Assembly (NCBI RefSeq): GCF_910592395.1
Contig: NC_088318.1
Location: 8,930,349-8,994,348 of the forward strand
Direction of reading: 5' to 3'
Length of the DNA: 64,000 bases
DNA from: Lineus longissimus
Lineage: Eukaryota > Nemertea > Pilidiophora > Heteronemertea > Lineidae
Shown here: positions 32,109 to 45,056 of the stretch, in pieces
How the letters are laid out: each line of letters begins with the position of its first letter
Position numbering within the stretch: position 1 is the first letter of the stretch
Translations under genes and position numbers: made by a program
Notes under the pieces: generated by a model
Database searches by the model: none
What the model was told of the DNA's origin: nothing
What the model saw: the letters and a program-made list of their open reading frames with translations, nothing else

Positions 32109-32884
32109 CATAACTTAACAGCAATGGCTTGGCTTCTGTGAGTGGTAAGGAGAATTGACAGTTTTTTTATGGTAGTGTGGTGAGCGCACGCCGCAGAATT
32201 GTGTATAGTGGCCCTTTAAGGGTGGTACTTGGGCGTAGTAGCGGTCGCGAGTTGGGTGTGTGATATTGTTTTTGTGACCCGTGTCAAGACCGGCGGTCTA
32301 ATTGCAATTGTCAGAGATAATAGTTACATTAAAAGCGTATAAGTCGCATACAAGTGTTGGTAAGTTTTGTGTTCAAACCCGTGTGTGTTCCAGGAGTAAC
32401 ATTATTGTAACGTCTACTTTTTACTCATGTAAGAATCACTAATAATAACTTCAACTTATTTTCTGGTTATGATAACACAACACGCATCTTCATGATCATG
32501 ATCGCCTTGGACGCACAACCTAACCACATATCAATCCGCCCCGACGATCGACACATCAATTCGATTCGATAACACTCGATAAAGTTTGATAAGTAAACTA
32601 GAACTGAGATTTCACAGGAGCACTTGTGAATTTATGACTCCAGGGTTGTTTTGAGGGCGATATCGTAAGAGTTGGTCTTGAGTATGGGGACCTGAAGGTC
32701 CGTGTGAGGCACTTGGGCCAGGGAGAGAAGACTAGTTGAACGGTCGATGGGATCTGACACAGACACTACTATTGATGTCATTATATGAATACCATTTAAT
32801 TACAAAGAAGTGAAAACAGATCATATCATATTCTTTGGCATAAATTAAAATAGGAGTGCGGGAACAAGGTTTTTTTAGCAGGAG

Positions 32885-34203
32885 GAAAGCGAGAACATTT
32901 TGCGCCGTCGTATTCCGATTTGGCTGGTTAGTGGTGAAATCTGCTTTTAATTTTGCAAATTAACATATTCGTTTTTATAGTTCTAACGTTGTCTGAATTA
33001 AAGATGCTTTCCCAATGCTTGACTGGTCTGGCAAGAGGCATTGCCAGGAAAACGTGACGTCATTTTAGCCATTCTTCTTACCGCACGCCTCCCTCTCCGT
33101 AAAACTTCCTGACATGGTGTGAAGTGGGAGGGCGCACAATGGGAACCACACTTCCGCGATGTTAATAGTTTCTATTTATAGAATTCAGCGGAAGAGATTT
33201 AAGGCACGGAAAAAGTAGATTAACTCGGCTAATCTCTATGGATTTTACTCAGGAATGTTTTCAAGGCGAGAGAAACATCTGATTTAAGTACTGCGCTTAT
33301 TAGATTTCATGTTCATGCCGAAGATTGGCCTAAAACGTGGACGAAAATAGTGCATTATCGAGTGTTGGAGAGGTCACGTGATTGGACGAGAAACCTGAGC
33401 GAAAACAATACTGACTCCAGCTCCCAGTGGGAGGAGCGCGGCTGGAGTTATAACAAAGTTTTCGTGCTTTTAGCTGTCAACATCAATGGCTATAATATAC
33501 TCCTGCAGAATAGTAGAACTAATAGAACTAATTTCCGAAGTTTCCAATAGCTTGAACACAAATCAGAACATCACCCATCAGCTGGACTCGGATCTGCATA
33601 AATTACGATAAATAAACTAGAATTCCGAAATTTGCTGGTAGCAAATTTGATAGTCCCCAGGTAGTCGTCATGTCAACAGAGTAGAAAGCGAGAACATTTT
33701 GCGCCGTCGTATTCCGATTTGACTGGTTAGTGGTGAAATCTGCTTTTACTTTAGTTCTAACGTTGTCTGAATTAAAGATGCTTTCCAAATGCTTGACTGG
33801 TCCGGCAAGAGGCATTGCCAGGAAAACGTGACGTCATTTTGGCCATTCTTCTTACCGCACGCCCTCCCTCTCCGTAAAACTTCCAGACATGGTGTGAAGT
33901 GGGAGGGCGCACAATGTGAACCACACTGCCGCGATGTTAATAGTTTCTATTTATAGAATTCAGCGGCAGAGATTTTAATCACGGAAAAAGTAGATTAACT
34001 CGGCTAATCTCAATGGATTTTACCCAGGAATGTTTTCAAGGCGAGAGAAACATCTGATTTAAGTACTGCGCTTATTAGATTTCATGTTCATGCCGAAGAT
34101 TGGCCTAAAACGTGGACGAAAAGAGTGCATTATCGAGTGTTGGAGAGGTCACGTGATTGGACGAGAAACCTGAGCGAAAACAATACTAACTCCAGCTCCC
34201 AGA
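32885..34203 (+). repeat. ~520-bp duplication in tandem
   Basis: 32885-33426 and 33684-34203 are near-identical, starting AAAGCGAGAACATTTTGCGC and ending at the CTCCCAG...GAGGAG inverted motif. The ~255 bp between them is single copy. Confidence 0.8.
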
Positions 34204-34229
34204 GAGGGAGGAGCTGGAGTCATAAAAAC

Positions 34230-34570
34230 GCATCTAAAGCATCGAAATATTCTGAGTTTTGAAAAATCGTTTTGCGATAGTCCATGAATCGAATTGGGTT
34301 TCTTTATAATACCTCCATCGTCCCATCGCTCGACCAACTCCTAAGAATAATGACGTCATTATGACGGGGCGGAGCTTATGCTAATGTATCAGCGTCTCGC
34401 CTCTGCGCATGTCACAGCGCATGTCAGATTGAATCGCGGCTTCGGCATGTTGGGAGAAGACGATCAGACGAATCTCAGCAAAAAATGCTTCAAAAGTATC
34501 GAAATACTCAGGATTTTTAAAATACTTTTGCGATAGTCCATAGATGGAATTGGGTTTGGTGGTGTAAGGG
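34230..34570 (+). repeat. Two diverged ~75-bp direct repeats
   Basis: 34236-34310 and 34484-34558 share TTTTGCGATAGTCCAT and GGAATTGGGTTT-like blocks. They have no coding meaning that I can see. Confidence 0.55.
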
Positions 34571-35083
34571 TGATTGATTTCTGGTTTATTTAGCCGTTTT
34601 GCTGGACTACCGCAATAAATGTGTTGGTGGAAAAAAATAACAGTTTCGAGAATTCCAGTGATCTCAATATAGTCCCCAGACGGGATCTGGGGCCTATAAT
34701 GAGGTCGTCGCTTCAATTTCGCAAAGAAAGTTGACTCCATTCGAAGGTTGTTTTGACCAAATTCCGTTGAACTCATCGTTATGAGGGCATTTGAACACAT
34801 TCTCGTTGATCTTTTCTATAAACGTGTGAAGTTTCGTACCAAAATACATTTCCGTAAAGGCTTAAAAAAGAAAATTTGTCACTTACAAAATCATCGCCGC
34901 CATTTTCTTGATGTATTGACTTCATAAAGATCTTCACAAAAATCGTATCAAAGTCCCGAAAATCGATGGAATTTTGTCCCGACTTCTCTTATATACATAG
35001 ATACCACCATTATACATCGTTTTGTCAAAAATGAGATATGTGCATGCTGCGTTGGAAAAACGACGCACAATTGTTTACAGATG

Positions 35084-35277
35084 GACTGACTGACTGACTG
35101 ACTGCCTGACTCGCTGACATCGAACCATTTTACGGGTCTGTGAAGTTGGCTCCCAGTTCTCAGTTCCCAGTTCCCAGTTCCCAGTTCTTTATTCGTACCC
35201 ATGTTTGGGTACGAATAAGGAACTAGGAAATGGGCTAAGCATTTCCCAGTTCCCAATTCAAATTTCTTTCAAATATT
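35084..35277. repeat. Short tandem repeats and hairpin at satellite edge
   Basis: The region holds (TGAC)n at about 35084-35120, (CCCAGTT)n at about 35150-35187, and the palindrome TTATTCGTACCCA / TGGGTACGAATAA at 35188-35220. The next unit type resembles parts of the 167-bp satellite. Confidence 0.75.
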
Positions 35278-36720
35278 AACCCTCCAAAGTCCGATAACTC
35301 AACTTGGTGGTTTTAACCCTTTCCTACCAAGCTCCCGATTCAACTATCAGTGACTTTATCCCTTTCTGACACATTTCCCAGTTCAAAATGCCAGTTCCTT
35401 ATTCGTCTTAACGCATTTTAACCCTCTATAACTCCACTTCCCGATTCAAATGCTGGCTCCCGATGCAGCTGCAAGTCTCTTTAACCCTTTCTGACTCCAT
35501 TTCATTCATTTACAAGTCACTTTAACCCTTTTTGACTCCTTTCCCGGTTCAAAATGCCACCTCCTTATTCGTCTTAACTCATTTTAACCCTCTATAACTC
35601 CATTTCCCTATTCAAATGCTGGCTCCCGATTCAGCTGCAAGTCACTTTAACCCTTTCTGACTCCATTTCATTCATTTGCAAGGCACTTTAACCCTTTCTG
35701 ACTCCATTTCCCGGTTCAAAATGCCAGTTCCTTATTCGTCTTAACTCATTTAACCCTATATAACTCCATTTCCCTATTCAAATGCTGGCTCCCAATTCAG
35801 CTACTAGTCACTTTGACCCTTTCTGACTCCATTTCATTCATTTGCAAGTCACTTTAACCCTTTCTGACTCCATTTCCCGGTTCAAAATGCCAGTTCCTTA
35901 TTCGTCTTAACTCATTTTAACCCTCAATAAGTCCATTTCCTTATTCAAATGCTGGCTCCCAATTCAGCTACTAGTCACTTTAACCCTTTCTGACTCCATT
36001 TCATTCATTTGCAAGTCACTTTAACCCTTTCTGACTCCATTTCCCGGTTCAAAATGCCAGCTCCTTATTAGTCTTAACTCATTTCAACCCTCTATAAGTC
36101 CATTTCCCTATTCAAATACTGGCTCCCAATTCAGCTACTAGTCACTTTAACCCTTTCTGACTCCATTTCATTCATTTGCAAGTCACTTTAACCCTTTCTG
36201 ACTTCATTTCCCGGTTCAAAATGCCAGCTCCTTATTCGTCGTAACTCATTTTAACCCTCTATAAGTCCATTTCCCTATTCAAATGCTGGCTCCCGATTCA
36301 GCTGCAAGTCACGTTAACCCTTTCTGACTCCATTTCATTCATTTGCAAGTCACTTTAACCCTTTCTGAATCCATTTCCCAGTTCAAAATGCCAGTTCCTT
36401 ATTCGTCGTAACTCATTTTAACCCTCTATAAGTCCATTTCCCTATTAAAATACTGGCTCCCAATTCAGCTACAAGTCATTTTAACCCTTTCTGACTCCAT
36501 TTCATTCATTTGCAAGTCTCTTTAACCCTTTCTGACTCCATTTCCCAGTTCAAAATGCCCAGTTCCTTATTCGTCTTAACTCATTTCAACCCCCTATAAG
36601 TCCATTTCCCTATTCAAATACTGGCTCCCGATTTAGCTACAAGTCACTTTAACCCTTTCTGACTCCATTTCATTCATTTGCAAGTCTCTTTAACCCTTTC
36701 TGACTCCATTTCCCAGTTCA
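35278..36720 (+). repeat. 167-bp satellite array, left part
   Basis: The period is 167 bp, read from GGCTCCC at 35787, 35954, 36121 and 36288. There are about 8.6 units. Each unit holds three related subunits sharing TTTAACCCTTTCTGACTCCA or its variants, so the 167-mer grew from a shorter repeat. Confidence 0.92.
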
Positions 36721-38599
36721 TTACAGCCAGATCCCGTTAGCGCGCGAAGGTCGAAAAGCGAACCTCAGGTTGCAAAGGCAAATGCATTGAGGCCGTGAGG
36801 TTGGAGTTTCTCTTTAAATTGCCCGATGATGTTGTTATTAGGGTAGTCCAGTCAGTTGGCCGCGCCCCCATTTCCGCGTAATTCTCTCTGCGCTATGACG
36901 TCACTGCATATCATTACGAGCTCATTATCGCGTACATTTAGGCGTGAAAAATATGTAGTCGGAAATCGATCCTAAAGTTGCCAAAATCTTTCTGAATGAC
37001 ATATAAACGGAACATATTATTCTGGATGAAACATTAATTAGTAGTTTCATTAAGAAACTAGTATTGGGCAATTCGCCTAACAGCAAATTGCAGACCATAT
37101 CCCTGGTGAAAGTATTTTGTCATGTTGAGAAATTAGGTTTGCACCAGGATATAACCAGATAAATCAGAGGCAAATAACCCTGAATAACCAGCTGAATTAG
37201 GTTGTGACAGTAGGTGCATCATAAATACTAGAATTAGCGATGGTTCTGGGACTGCAACAACTCAGCATATGGATGGTCAGAATCCAGCAGACAACAAGCA
37301 AATGTAATCTGAATCTCAACATCTTTCGTATCTTTTGATGAGTTTTCTGGTCGAGTGAGGGAAACCAGTTGGCCATCTGATATGGCTAGTGGGGATGAAA
37401 GCTCCCAATGTTGGGACGACCAATAATACATTGCGTCTCCACAGTATTTATATTATAATACCTCCCTCCATGCACACATGGTTCTGCTGCCAATTTTTTC
37501 TTCAAATGATCTAGGTGTGAATCATGCACTTGTGGGTACTGGCACCACGTAGGTAACTTCTGATCTGATCTTAAGTGGCAGGTTTTTGGTGCTTTGTCCT
37601 GGTGCTCATTTTTAAGATGACAAAACACTATCACCAGGGATATGGTCTGCAATTGCTGTTAGGAAAGTCACAACCTGGGGACAAAAAATAAATGTGATTT
37701 AGACTTCGCATTCCTTTGAAGTGTAGGTTGCAAAATCCCAGGCCATTGATGCATGCATGGTCACAACATAGGGGCAACCGGGAATCATGGCAAGGATTTT
37801 TACAACCATTCTTTTGAGGTGTAGATTGTGATGTGAGGGAAGTGTCTTGATCTCTACATAAAATTCCTTCGACATGGTGCAACAAACCAGTCCAGTAGAT
37901 ATATACATGGTCATAGCATACGGCATCGAGACAACCAGTATGCAAGGTTACGGCCAGGCCCAAGGGGTATGACCGATCAGCACTAAGAGTAAAAACGTAA
38001 AATGCAATAATATATTTTTAAACTAACTGCCACAGTAGGTTTATTTATTCAGTCTTTTTGAAGTAAAAGTATTACAGTGAAAAGAACGAAATAAGGCTGG
38101 AATATTATACTGGTTTGTCTTCGGACGGCAAATTCAGCACTGCACCGATGTCAAGGTTAAGACGGTTATACGACTTTGCCTCATCAGCTCCTCGTGGTCA
38201 AGGCTCCTATATCCCTGACTGATGCGGTCGCAGAACAGAACAGATGCTGATCATCCCCGTCACTGCGTCAGGCTGTAAAACAGAGCGAGGAAATATTTTA
38301 ACTTCACCAGAAGTTTTATCATTCATTATTCAGACCAACAGACACTGACTACCTGCTAATAGTCTATGAATTTCATTGTCATAATTCAGAACAAACACTT
38401 ATCACCTTTGCCGACAATATTTTCAGAAGATGTGTACATTCGTGTGTCCATTTACACTGCACGTGTATACGTGCTTTACTGTACATTTCTACAGGAGTGA
38501 GCAGGATGTACAGAAAAACGATCTCCAAAACTGTTGCTTTCAGCACTCGCGACACGTTAAGCGAGGTTTTAGCAATTATTTTCAGTGAAGGTATATCTC

Positions 38600-39007
38600 A
38601 TGTGTAGAGTCTGGGTGATTTTGAGACATTCTTAGGTGTTTAAGGCGCACAGTTTGATGAAACTTGCCCGAATTCGTAATTTTTTTGATGAATGTATATC
38701 CGCCATTGCGGGGATCTGGAAACTTTCGGATGACAAGTTTGCCTCAAAATATGGACGTGCTCCCAATAATCACCCAAACAAACAGCGAATATATATTCTT
38801 AAGATCCTTTTCTTGACCTCTGATGAGTTAATTTTGTCTGATGCAGTGTTTCAACACAAATTTGAGGGCGATTACAATCACGAAAAAATCACACTCACCC
38901 AGTCTAGAATGCGTAGACGAAATGTCTGTTGGCTCTTCCATGTAGCGGGTATCCTCCCACCTGTTCAGGTCGGGACAGAGACGTTGAGCAACTTGCCTAA
39001 TCGGTAA
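38600..39007 (+). CDS. Unrecognised ORF, ~123 codons from ATG 38636
   Basis: The frame is open and reasonably protein-like: an Arg/Lys-rich N-terminus, then ILKILFLTSDELILSDAVF and an Arg-rich RMRRRNVCWLFHVAG. I recognise no domain. It lies inside the 5.2-kb insert, so it may belong to a mobile element or be chance. Confidence 0.25.
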
Positions 39008-39240
39008 AAACGCGGGAGGCAGTGCTATTACCGGAACGGTTCAGAACCGGCGATTTTCATCAAAAATCACCCGAAAACTAAAAAAGTAAGCAACGGCTGC
39101 AAAAATAAAGTACACGTTGTTCGTTAGCAGGTTATGAAACGTAACCTAACTAAATTTCAGGTCGTTCCGTGCGGCAGTTTCGGAGATACGTGTCGAAAAC
39201 CACATCCCTCGGGTCCTGGCGATCGGCTCGGTAAAAACAA

Positions 39241-39274
39241 TAGACCATATCCACGGAGTTGTGGATATGGTCTA
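39241..39274. repeat. Perfect 14-bp hairpin
   Basis: TAGACCATATCCAC, six-base loop GGAGTT, then GTGGATATGGTCTA. It is too isolated to assign a role. Confidence 0.8.
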
Positions 39275-40189
39275 AAAAGTGTAAAAAGTCCTGAGGTTTG
39301 CTGTTTACGTGACTTTGAACAGCGGTCGTCGCCCGAAAATTTGCAATTTTTTTCACGTAATTTTGTTGAATAAATGCACCCAACTCATCAAAAACATTGC
39401 GCGTGCTCAGAAGTAATGACTGATATTTATTGTTATATGTATCTTTGACTGAATAACACGATAGTAAAAATGATTATTTCTGTCGCACGGCTGGAAAATA
39501 CGTTTAAGTTGCCTCTGATTTTTGTCAGAAAATGTTGCAGCCGGATTTAGGTTCCGACCACACCCGAAGTTGAGCCGAAGAGGCCCGAACACTAGGATCG
39601 CCACCATCGCTACAAAACGTGTTCTAGAATACTGATTATGAAAACTTGTCCAATAGCCCATCCTGCCGTCCCATCCCTCCTTTCATGAGACCACCATTGC
39701 CCAAATTTAATGACAAAATGATGCAAAGAAGAAACTTAACATTAAAGATAACTAATCCTCTCTTCTGTATCTTGAAACTCTTTAACAGTGAAACGCTAAC
39801 ATTGAAACAAGAACACCAATAACAAACAGACAGTCAATTGTTGAAGGGTGTAAAACACAATGCCAAATTCAAATTCTTGCAAGTGGTGCTGTTGAACTTT
39901 TCAAGTGGAAGGAATCAAACTTATTTTCATTCGTGACGTTATTTGCTAATGATTGTTTACACCATTCAACAGCTTGACATGTTCATCAAACCCGATTGAC
40001 TGGAGAAGTGAAAGTATTAGCTGAAAGACAAAGCAGATTTTTCCTGAATGACAACAGCATGGATGTACAATTACAACAGTCAAATTGATGACAAACTTCA
40101 AGTTAAACCAATCACAATCTTGCAGGAAGATGTCCTGTAATAGGTTAAGTTTACACCTTTAACACTGGCATTGGTCATGGTGCTCAAAT

Positions 40190-40371
40190 TACAGTAGAAC
40201 CTCTCTATTAAGGACACCCTTGGGACTGACAAGTGCTGTCCTTAATAGAGAGGTGTCCTGATTGGAGAGGTCAAATTGAATGGAAACAACCAATTTGGGA
40301 CCAAAACTAATGTCCTTAATAGAGAGGTTGTCCTTAATAGAGAGGTGTCCGCTAAGAGAGGTTCTACTGTA
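40190..40371. mobile_element. Mariner-like MITE, 182 bp
   Basis: TA ends with inverted termini TACAGTAGAACCTCTCT and AGAGAGGTTCTACTGTA. The TA duplication and ACAGT start fit Tc1/mariner mobilisation. The interior repeats CCTTAATAGAGAGGT several times. A diverged relative is at 13411-13592. Confidence 0.8.
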
Positions 40372-41886
40372 CATACTTTATCAGCTTTTTGGTATTATCT
40401 TTTACTGATACAGCAACTCTAAAAATGAGATGATGGCAAGTTCTGTGCGCGATGTCTGGCACAAAATAACTCTTGTGGGGGTACTGATGAGGCTATTCCC
40501 GGCTTTATAAGCATCATTGATGGCTTGGAAGCCCGTTCAGACCCAGGCCAGGGTCAGGGAAAATAAACTATCCATCCAAAGGTCGTCCAAAATTACCAGA
40601 CAATGCCTATTATTGAGCCATGTCACCTAGTAGGCCCTGGTGTTTTGGACCGTGAAGATCCACATTGTAATGTGTATATGATTTCTTTTCCTGAACTATG
40701 GCAGCCTTTTACAGGCAAATCTGGCAAAAAAGTGCCTAAACATAGGCAACTAAAATTACCAAACAAACAAAAGATATATCATTATGAGAAAGTTTATTTT
40801 CACAGATGATATACAGAGAAATTTCTGAAGAATCAGCCGGATTGCCCAACAGTAGTAGTAGACATCTCAGTCACCTGGATCTTTTCGGAAGTGAAGCATC
40901 ATGGCTCATGCTTTACTGTTTGAGCACATCCACACAAATCGATAGTATTCCTGGTCAATATCAATGACGATATGGTGGAACACATGACATACCTCCAGTC
41001 TCATAACATACCATAACATAACACTCACTCAGACACTGTCGCTCTGACATTTCTGACGACTATTCTACCAGTAGCTTTATCAAAAGGCTCAAAATCATCT
41101 GGTCATTTGGCCACAAGTTGTAGAAATTATAGTCAGACTAAGCATATTCATCAACAGAACTCAAACAGGCTACCATCATGCCATTCTCACTTTTAACCAC
41201 AATTTTTTTGAGACACGCTGTGCATTAAAATATTTTTACAATAAGGCGTCGTGCAAAAATTGATCAAACTCGGTTGATTTTGCTTGGAATTTGATGATAT
41301 AAACACCAATTTTTTCTTTCAATAACTAACAATTTCGCCATCTTTGATCAATCGCTCTCCCCGAACAGTCGTGCATGCTACAGAGGTTTTAGTCTCTGCC
41401 ACAAATATGGCGCGAGTTAGTATCATATTTTTACCGATAGGTGACAGTAGCAGCGCAACGCAGAGAGAAACGCTCTTTTGACGCTGCGAACGGGGGCGCG
41501 GCCAACTGACTGAGTCAGGCGTGATCAGAGATTAGCGCAATCTAGCCTGGCATGTCTGGCCTCTATCTCGACCTAACTTGAAAATAGTACACATCCCTGC
41601 GGCCTATATAATGTATGCTATTGCGTTTCCTACTTACTGACACAGACTCCCTGTAGCCAGGTCAGAACTCTCCGTCCAATTTCAACTTAAGCTAAAAAAA
41701 TTGCAATGCATCAGGTGTGGATATACTGCCTATCATGCAATGTCCAGTTTAGCATGAAGCATGCTGTTTCATCTTTACCTGTTCTGTTAACACACAGACC
41801 ATGCCGACCTTGGCGTAGGAATTTTATGGTCAGTCTGGGGTGAAATCCCAAGGTGTATTGTAACAGTGACAAACAGGAATATTGCT

Positions 41887-44121
41887 TCAAAAAATGCCAG
41901 TTCCTTATTCGTCTTAATTCATTTCAATCCTCTATAAGTCCATTTCCCTATTCAAATGCTGGCTCCCGATTCAGCTACAAGTCACTTTAACCCTTTATGA
42001 CTCCATTTCATTCATTTGCAAGGCACTTTAACCCTTTCTGACTCCATTTCCCGGTTCAAAATGCCAGTTCCTTATTCGTCTTAACTCATTTTAACCCTAT
42101 ATAACTCCATTTCCCTATTCAAATGCTGGCTCCCAATTCAGCTACTAGTCACTTTACCCCTTTCTGACTCCATTTCATTCATTTGCAAGTCACTTTAACC
42201 CTTTCTGACTCCATTTCCCGGTTCAAAATGCCAGTTCCTTATTCGTCTTAACTCATTTTAACCTTATATAACTCCATTTCCCTATTCAAATGCTGGCTCC
42301 CAATTCAGCTACTAGTCACTTTAACCCTTTCTGACTCCATTTCATTCATTTGCAAGTCACTTTAACCCTTTCTGACTCCATTTCCCGGTTCAAAATGCCA
42401 GTTCCTTATTCGTCTTAACTCATTTTAACCCTATATAACTCCATTTCCCTATTCAAATGCTGGCTCCCAATTCAGCTACTAGTCACTTTAACCCTTTCTG
42501 ACTCCATTTCATTCATTTGCAAGTCACTTTAACCCTTTCTGACTCCATTTCCCGGTTCAAAATGCCAGCTCCTTATTAGTCTTAACTCATTTTAACCCTA
42601 TATAACTCCATTTCCCGATTCAAATACTGGCTCCCAATTCAGCTACAAGTCACTTTAACCCTTTCTGACTCCATTTCATTCATTTGCAAGGCACTTTAAC
42701 CCTTTCTGACTCCATTTCCCGGTTCAAAATGCCAGTTCCTTATTCGTCTTAACTCATTTTAACCCTATATAACTCCATTTCCCTATTCAAATGCTGGCTC
42801 CCAATTCAGCTACTAGTCACTTTACCCCTTTCTGACTCCATTTCATTCATTTGCAAGTCACTTTAACCCTTTCTGACTCCATTTCCCGGTTCAAAATGCC
42901 AGTTCCTCATTCATCTTAACTCATTTTAACCTTATATAACTCCATTTCCCTATTCAAATGCTGGCTCCCAATTCAGCTACTAGTCACTTTAACCCTTTCT
43001 GACTCCATTTCATTCATTTGCAAGTCACTTTAACCCTTTCTGACTCCATTTCCCGGTTCAAAATGCCAGTTCCTTATTCGTCTTAACTCATTTTAACCCT
43101 ATATAACTCCATTTCCCTATTCAAATGCTGGCTCCCAATTCAGCTACTAGTCACTTTAACCCTTTCTGACTCCATTTCATTCATTTGCAAGTCACTTTAA
43201 CCCTTTCTGACTCCATTTCCCGGTTCAAAATGCCAGCTCCTTATTAGTCTTAACTCATTTCAACCCTCTATAAGTCTATTTCCCTATTCAAATACCGGCT
43301 CCCAATTCAGCTACTAGTCACTTTAACCCTTTCTGACTCCATTTCATTCATTTGCAAGTCACTTTAACCCTTTCTGACTCCATTTCCCGGTTCAAAATGC
43401 CAGCTCCTTATTCGTCGTAACTCATTTTAACCCTCTATAAGTCCATTTCCCTATTCAAATGCTGGCTCCCGATTCAGCTGCAAGTCACGTTAACCCTTTC
43501 TGACTCCATTTCATTCATTTGCAAGTCACTTTAACCCTTTCTGAATCCATTTCCCAGTTCAAAATGCTGTGGATTGGGTTTGTTTACAATTGGAAAAGCC
43601 GTGACGTCACCGCGGTATCGTCCTTGATTTGCAAGTCACTTTAACCCTTTTTGACTCCATTTCCCGGTTCAAAATGCCAGCTCCTTATTCGTCTTAACTC
43701 ATTTTAACCCTATATAACTCCATTTCCCTATTCAAATACTGGCTCCCAATTCAGCTACAAGTCACTTTAACCCTTTCTGACTCCATTTCCCAGTTCAAAA
43801 TGCCAGTTCCTTATTCGTCGTAACTCATTTTAACCCTCTATAAGTCCATTTCCCTATTCAAATACTGGCTCCCAATTCAGCTACAAGTCACTTTAACCCT
43901 TTCTGACTCCATTTCATTCATTTGCAAGTCTCTTTAACCCTTTCTGACTCCATTTCCCAGTTCAAAATGCCCAGTTCCTTATTCGTCTTAACTCATTTCA
44001 ACCCTCTATAAGTCCATTTCCCTATTCAAATACTGGCTCCCGATTCAGCTACAAGTCACTTTAACCCTTTCTGACTCCATTTCATTCATTTGCAAGTCTC
44101 ATTAACCCTTTCTCATTTTAA
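41887..44121 (+). repeat. 167-bp satellite array, right part
   Basis: About 13 units of the same 167-bp family (GGCTCCC at 41961, 42128, 42295 and so on) continue the phase of the left part. A block of about 60 bp at 43567-43626 that is not satellite interrupts it. Confidence 0.92.
43567..43626. repeat. Dispersed TGACGTCA-containing motif in the satellite
   Basis: TTGGAAAAGCCGTGACGTCA followed by CCGCGGTATCGTCCTT recurs at 55288-55333 and, inverted, at 52958-52992. Here it replaces satellite sequence. Confidence 0.7.
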
Positions 44122-45056
44122 CCCTGCTCAGCTAAGTCTGAAGTTTCTCGTACAATCAGGTGATAGGCGGATGACCGCAGTTGCTATATTTAGTATGGCC
44201 ACTACGAAGGTGGCACTATTTTGAGACGGGTATCCCTGGTTTATCTTGTATTATTGTGTACTGGCTGTCGCCGCCAGCTAATTATGTATGTAGCCATGCT
44301 TGTTTATACCACTTGCAGCTTGCCGCTAAGCTCCTCTCTCTTGCAGTCAATGAGACGACTTAATTACCATTCCTGATTTTAATCCCTTTCTCTGAACCAA
44401 TCAGAGTAATTGCATTCATCCTGTACGTATTTGTAACCCGTATATGATATGTTTGTGGATAATAAAGCAGATTCAATTTAGTCTTAGATTAACCAAGTTG
44501 TTTAAGAGTTGTTTCTCACGAACCTGTTGTACAAATTGTTGTACAAATTGTTGTACAAATTGTTGTACAAATTCATTCAGTTTTGTCTACCATAACAATA
44601 CTTAACCGCATCCTTCAATGAATATTGCATATAAACTTGATCATTCATTCCAGGTTTAAAATGCTTCTTTGTTTACTCGCCATATATAATTTTGATACCA
44701 CCCAGTAAAGCACGCCAAGGCATCAACGACTCATCCCAGCTGCAACTGCCCTGCTCATAACCCGGCCCTGGGACCTCTAGTTACAGCATCAAAGGCGTAT
44801 AGCTGAGTACCAGGGCCTGTTTCTATGACCTCGGAATACCCATTCTCACTTAACACCTCTTGGTCTTATGTTTATCTATGATCGTAGAGGAAGGGCGAAG
44901 GGCAACTAGCCTTAATCTGCTGCTGACATCCCCTTAATTTTCCATTGCGTAATCAGAAGCTATATCTAACGCCAAGGGCCATCTGATTCAACATTCAACA
45001 TTTTACTGACTACAAAGCTACATTCATCGTAGTGTCGATACAGAACCAGCCTTCAG
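44122..45056. other. Region upstream of the Jockey element
   Basis: It includes four perfect 12-bp units (GTTGTACAAATT) at 44525-44573 and an AATAAA at about 44461. The 5' UTR of the LINE probably starts within it, perhaps near 44700, but no boundary could be fixed. Confidence 0.4.
44525..44573 (+). repeat. 12-bp tandem repeat x4
   Basis: GTTGTACAAATT is repeated four times without mismatch. TTGTACAA is itself a palindrome. Confidence 0.85.

Larger units (their letters stand above)
29445..32811 (+). mobile_element. Dispersed element U, copy 1
   Basis: It begins AACAAGAGGCCCAAGGGCCT and is collinear with 60863-62960 at high identity. It lacks a coding region. It contains two insertions that copy 2 lacks: the MITE at 30892-32108 and about 220 bp at 32172-32392. 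A diverged third copy covers 57290-58205. Class unknown. Confidence 0.75.
36721..41885. other. 5.2-kb insert splitting the satellite
   Basis: The satellite stops at CCCAGTTCA (36720) and resumes in phase at TTCAAAAAATGCC (41886). TTCA occurs on both sides and may be a target duplication. Inside, CAGTCAGTTGGCCGCGCCCC (36849-) is inverted at 41492-41512, so 36849-41512 may be an element with its own long ends. No transposase was recognised. Confidence 0.6.
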
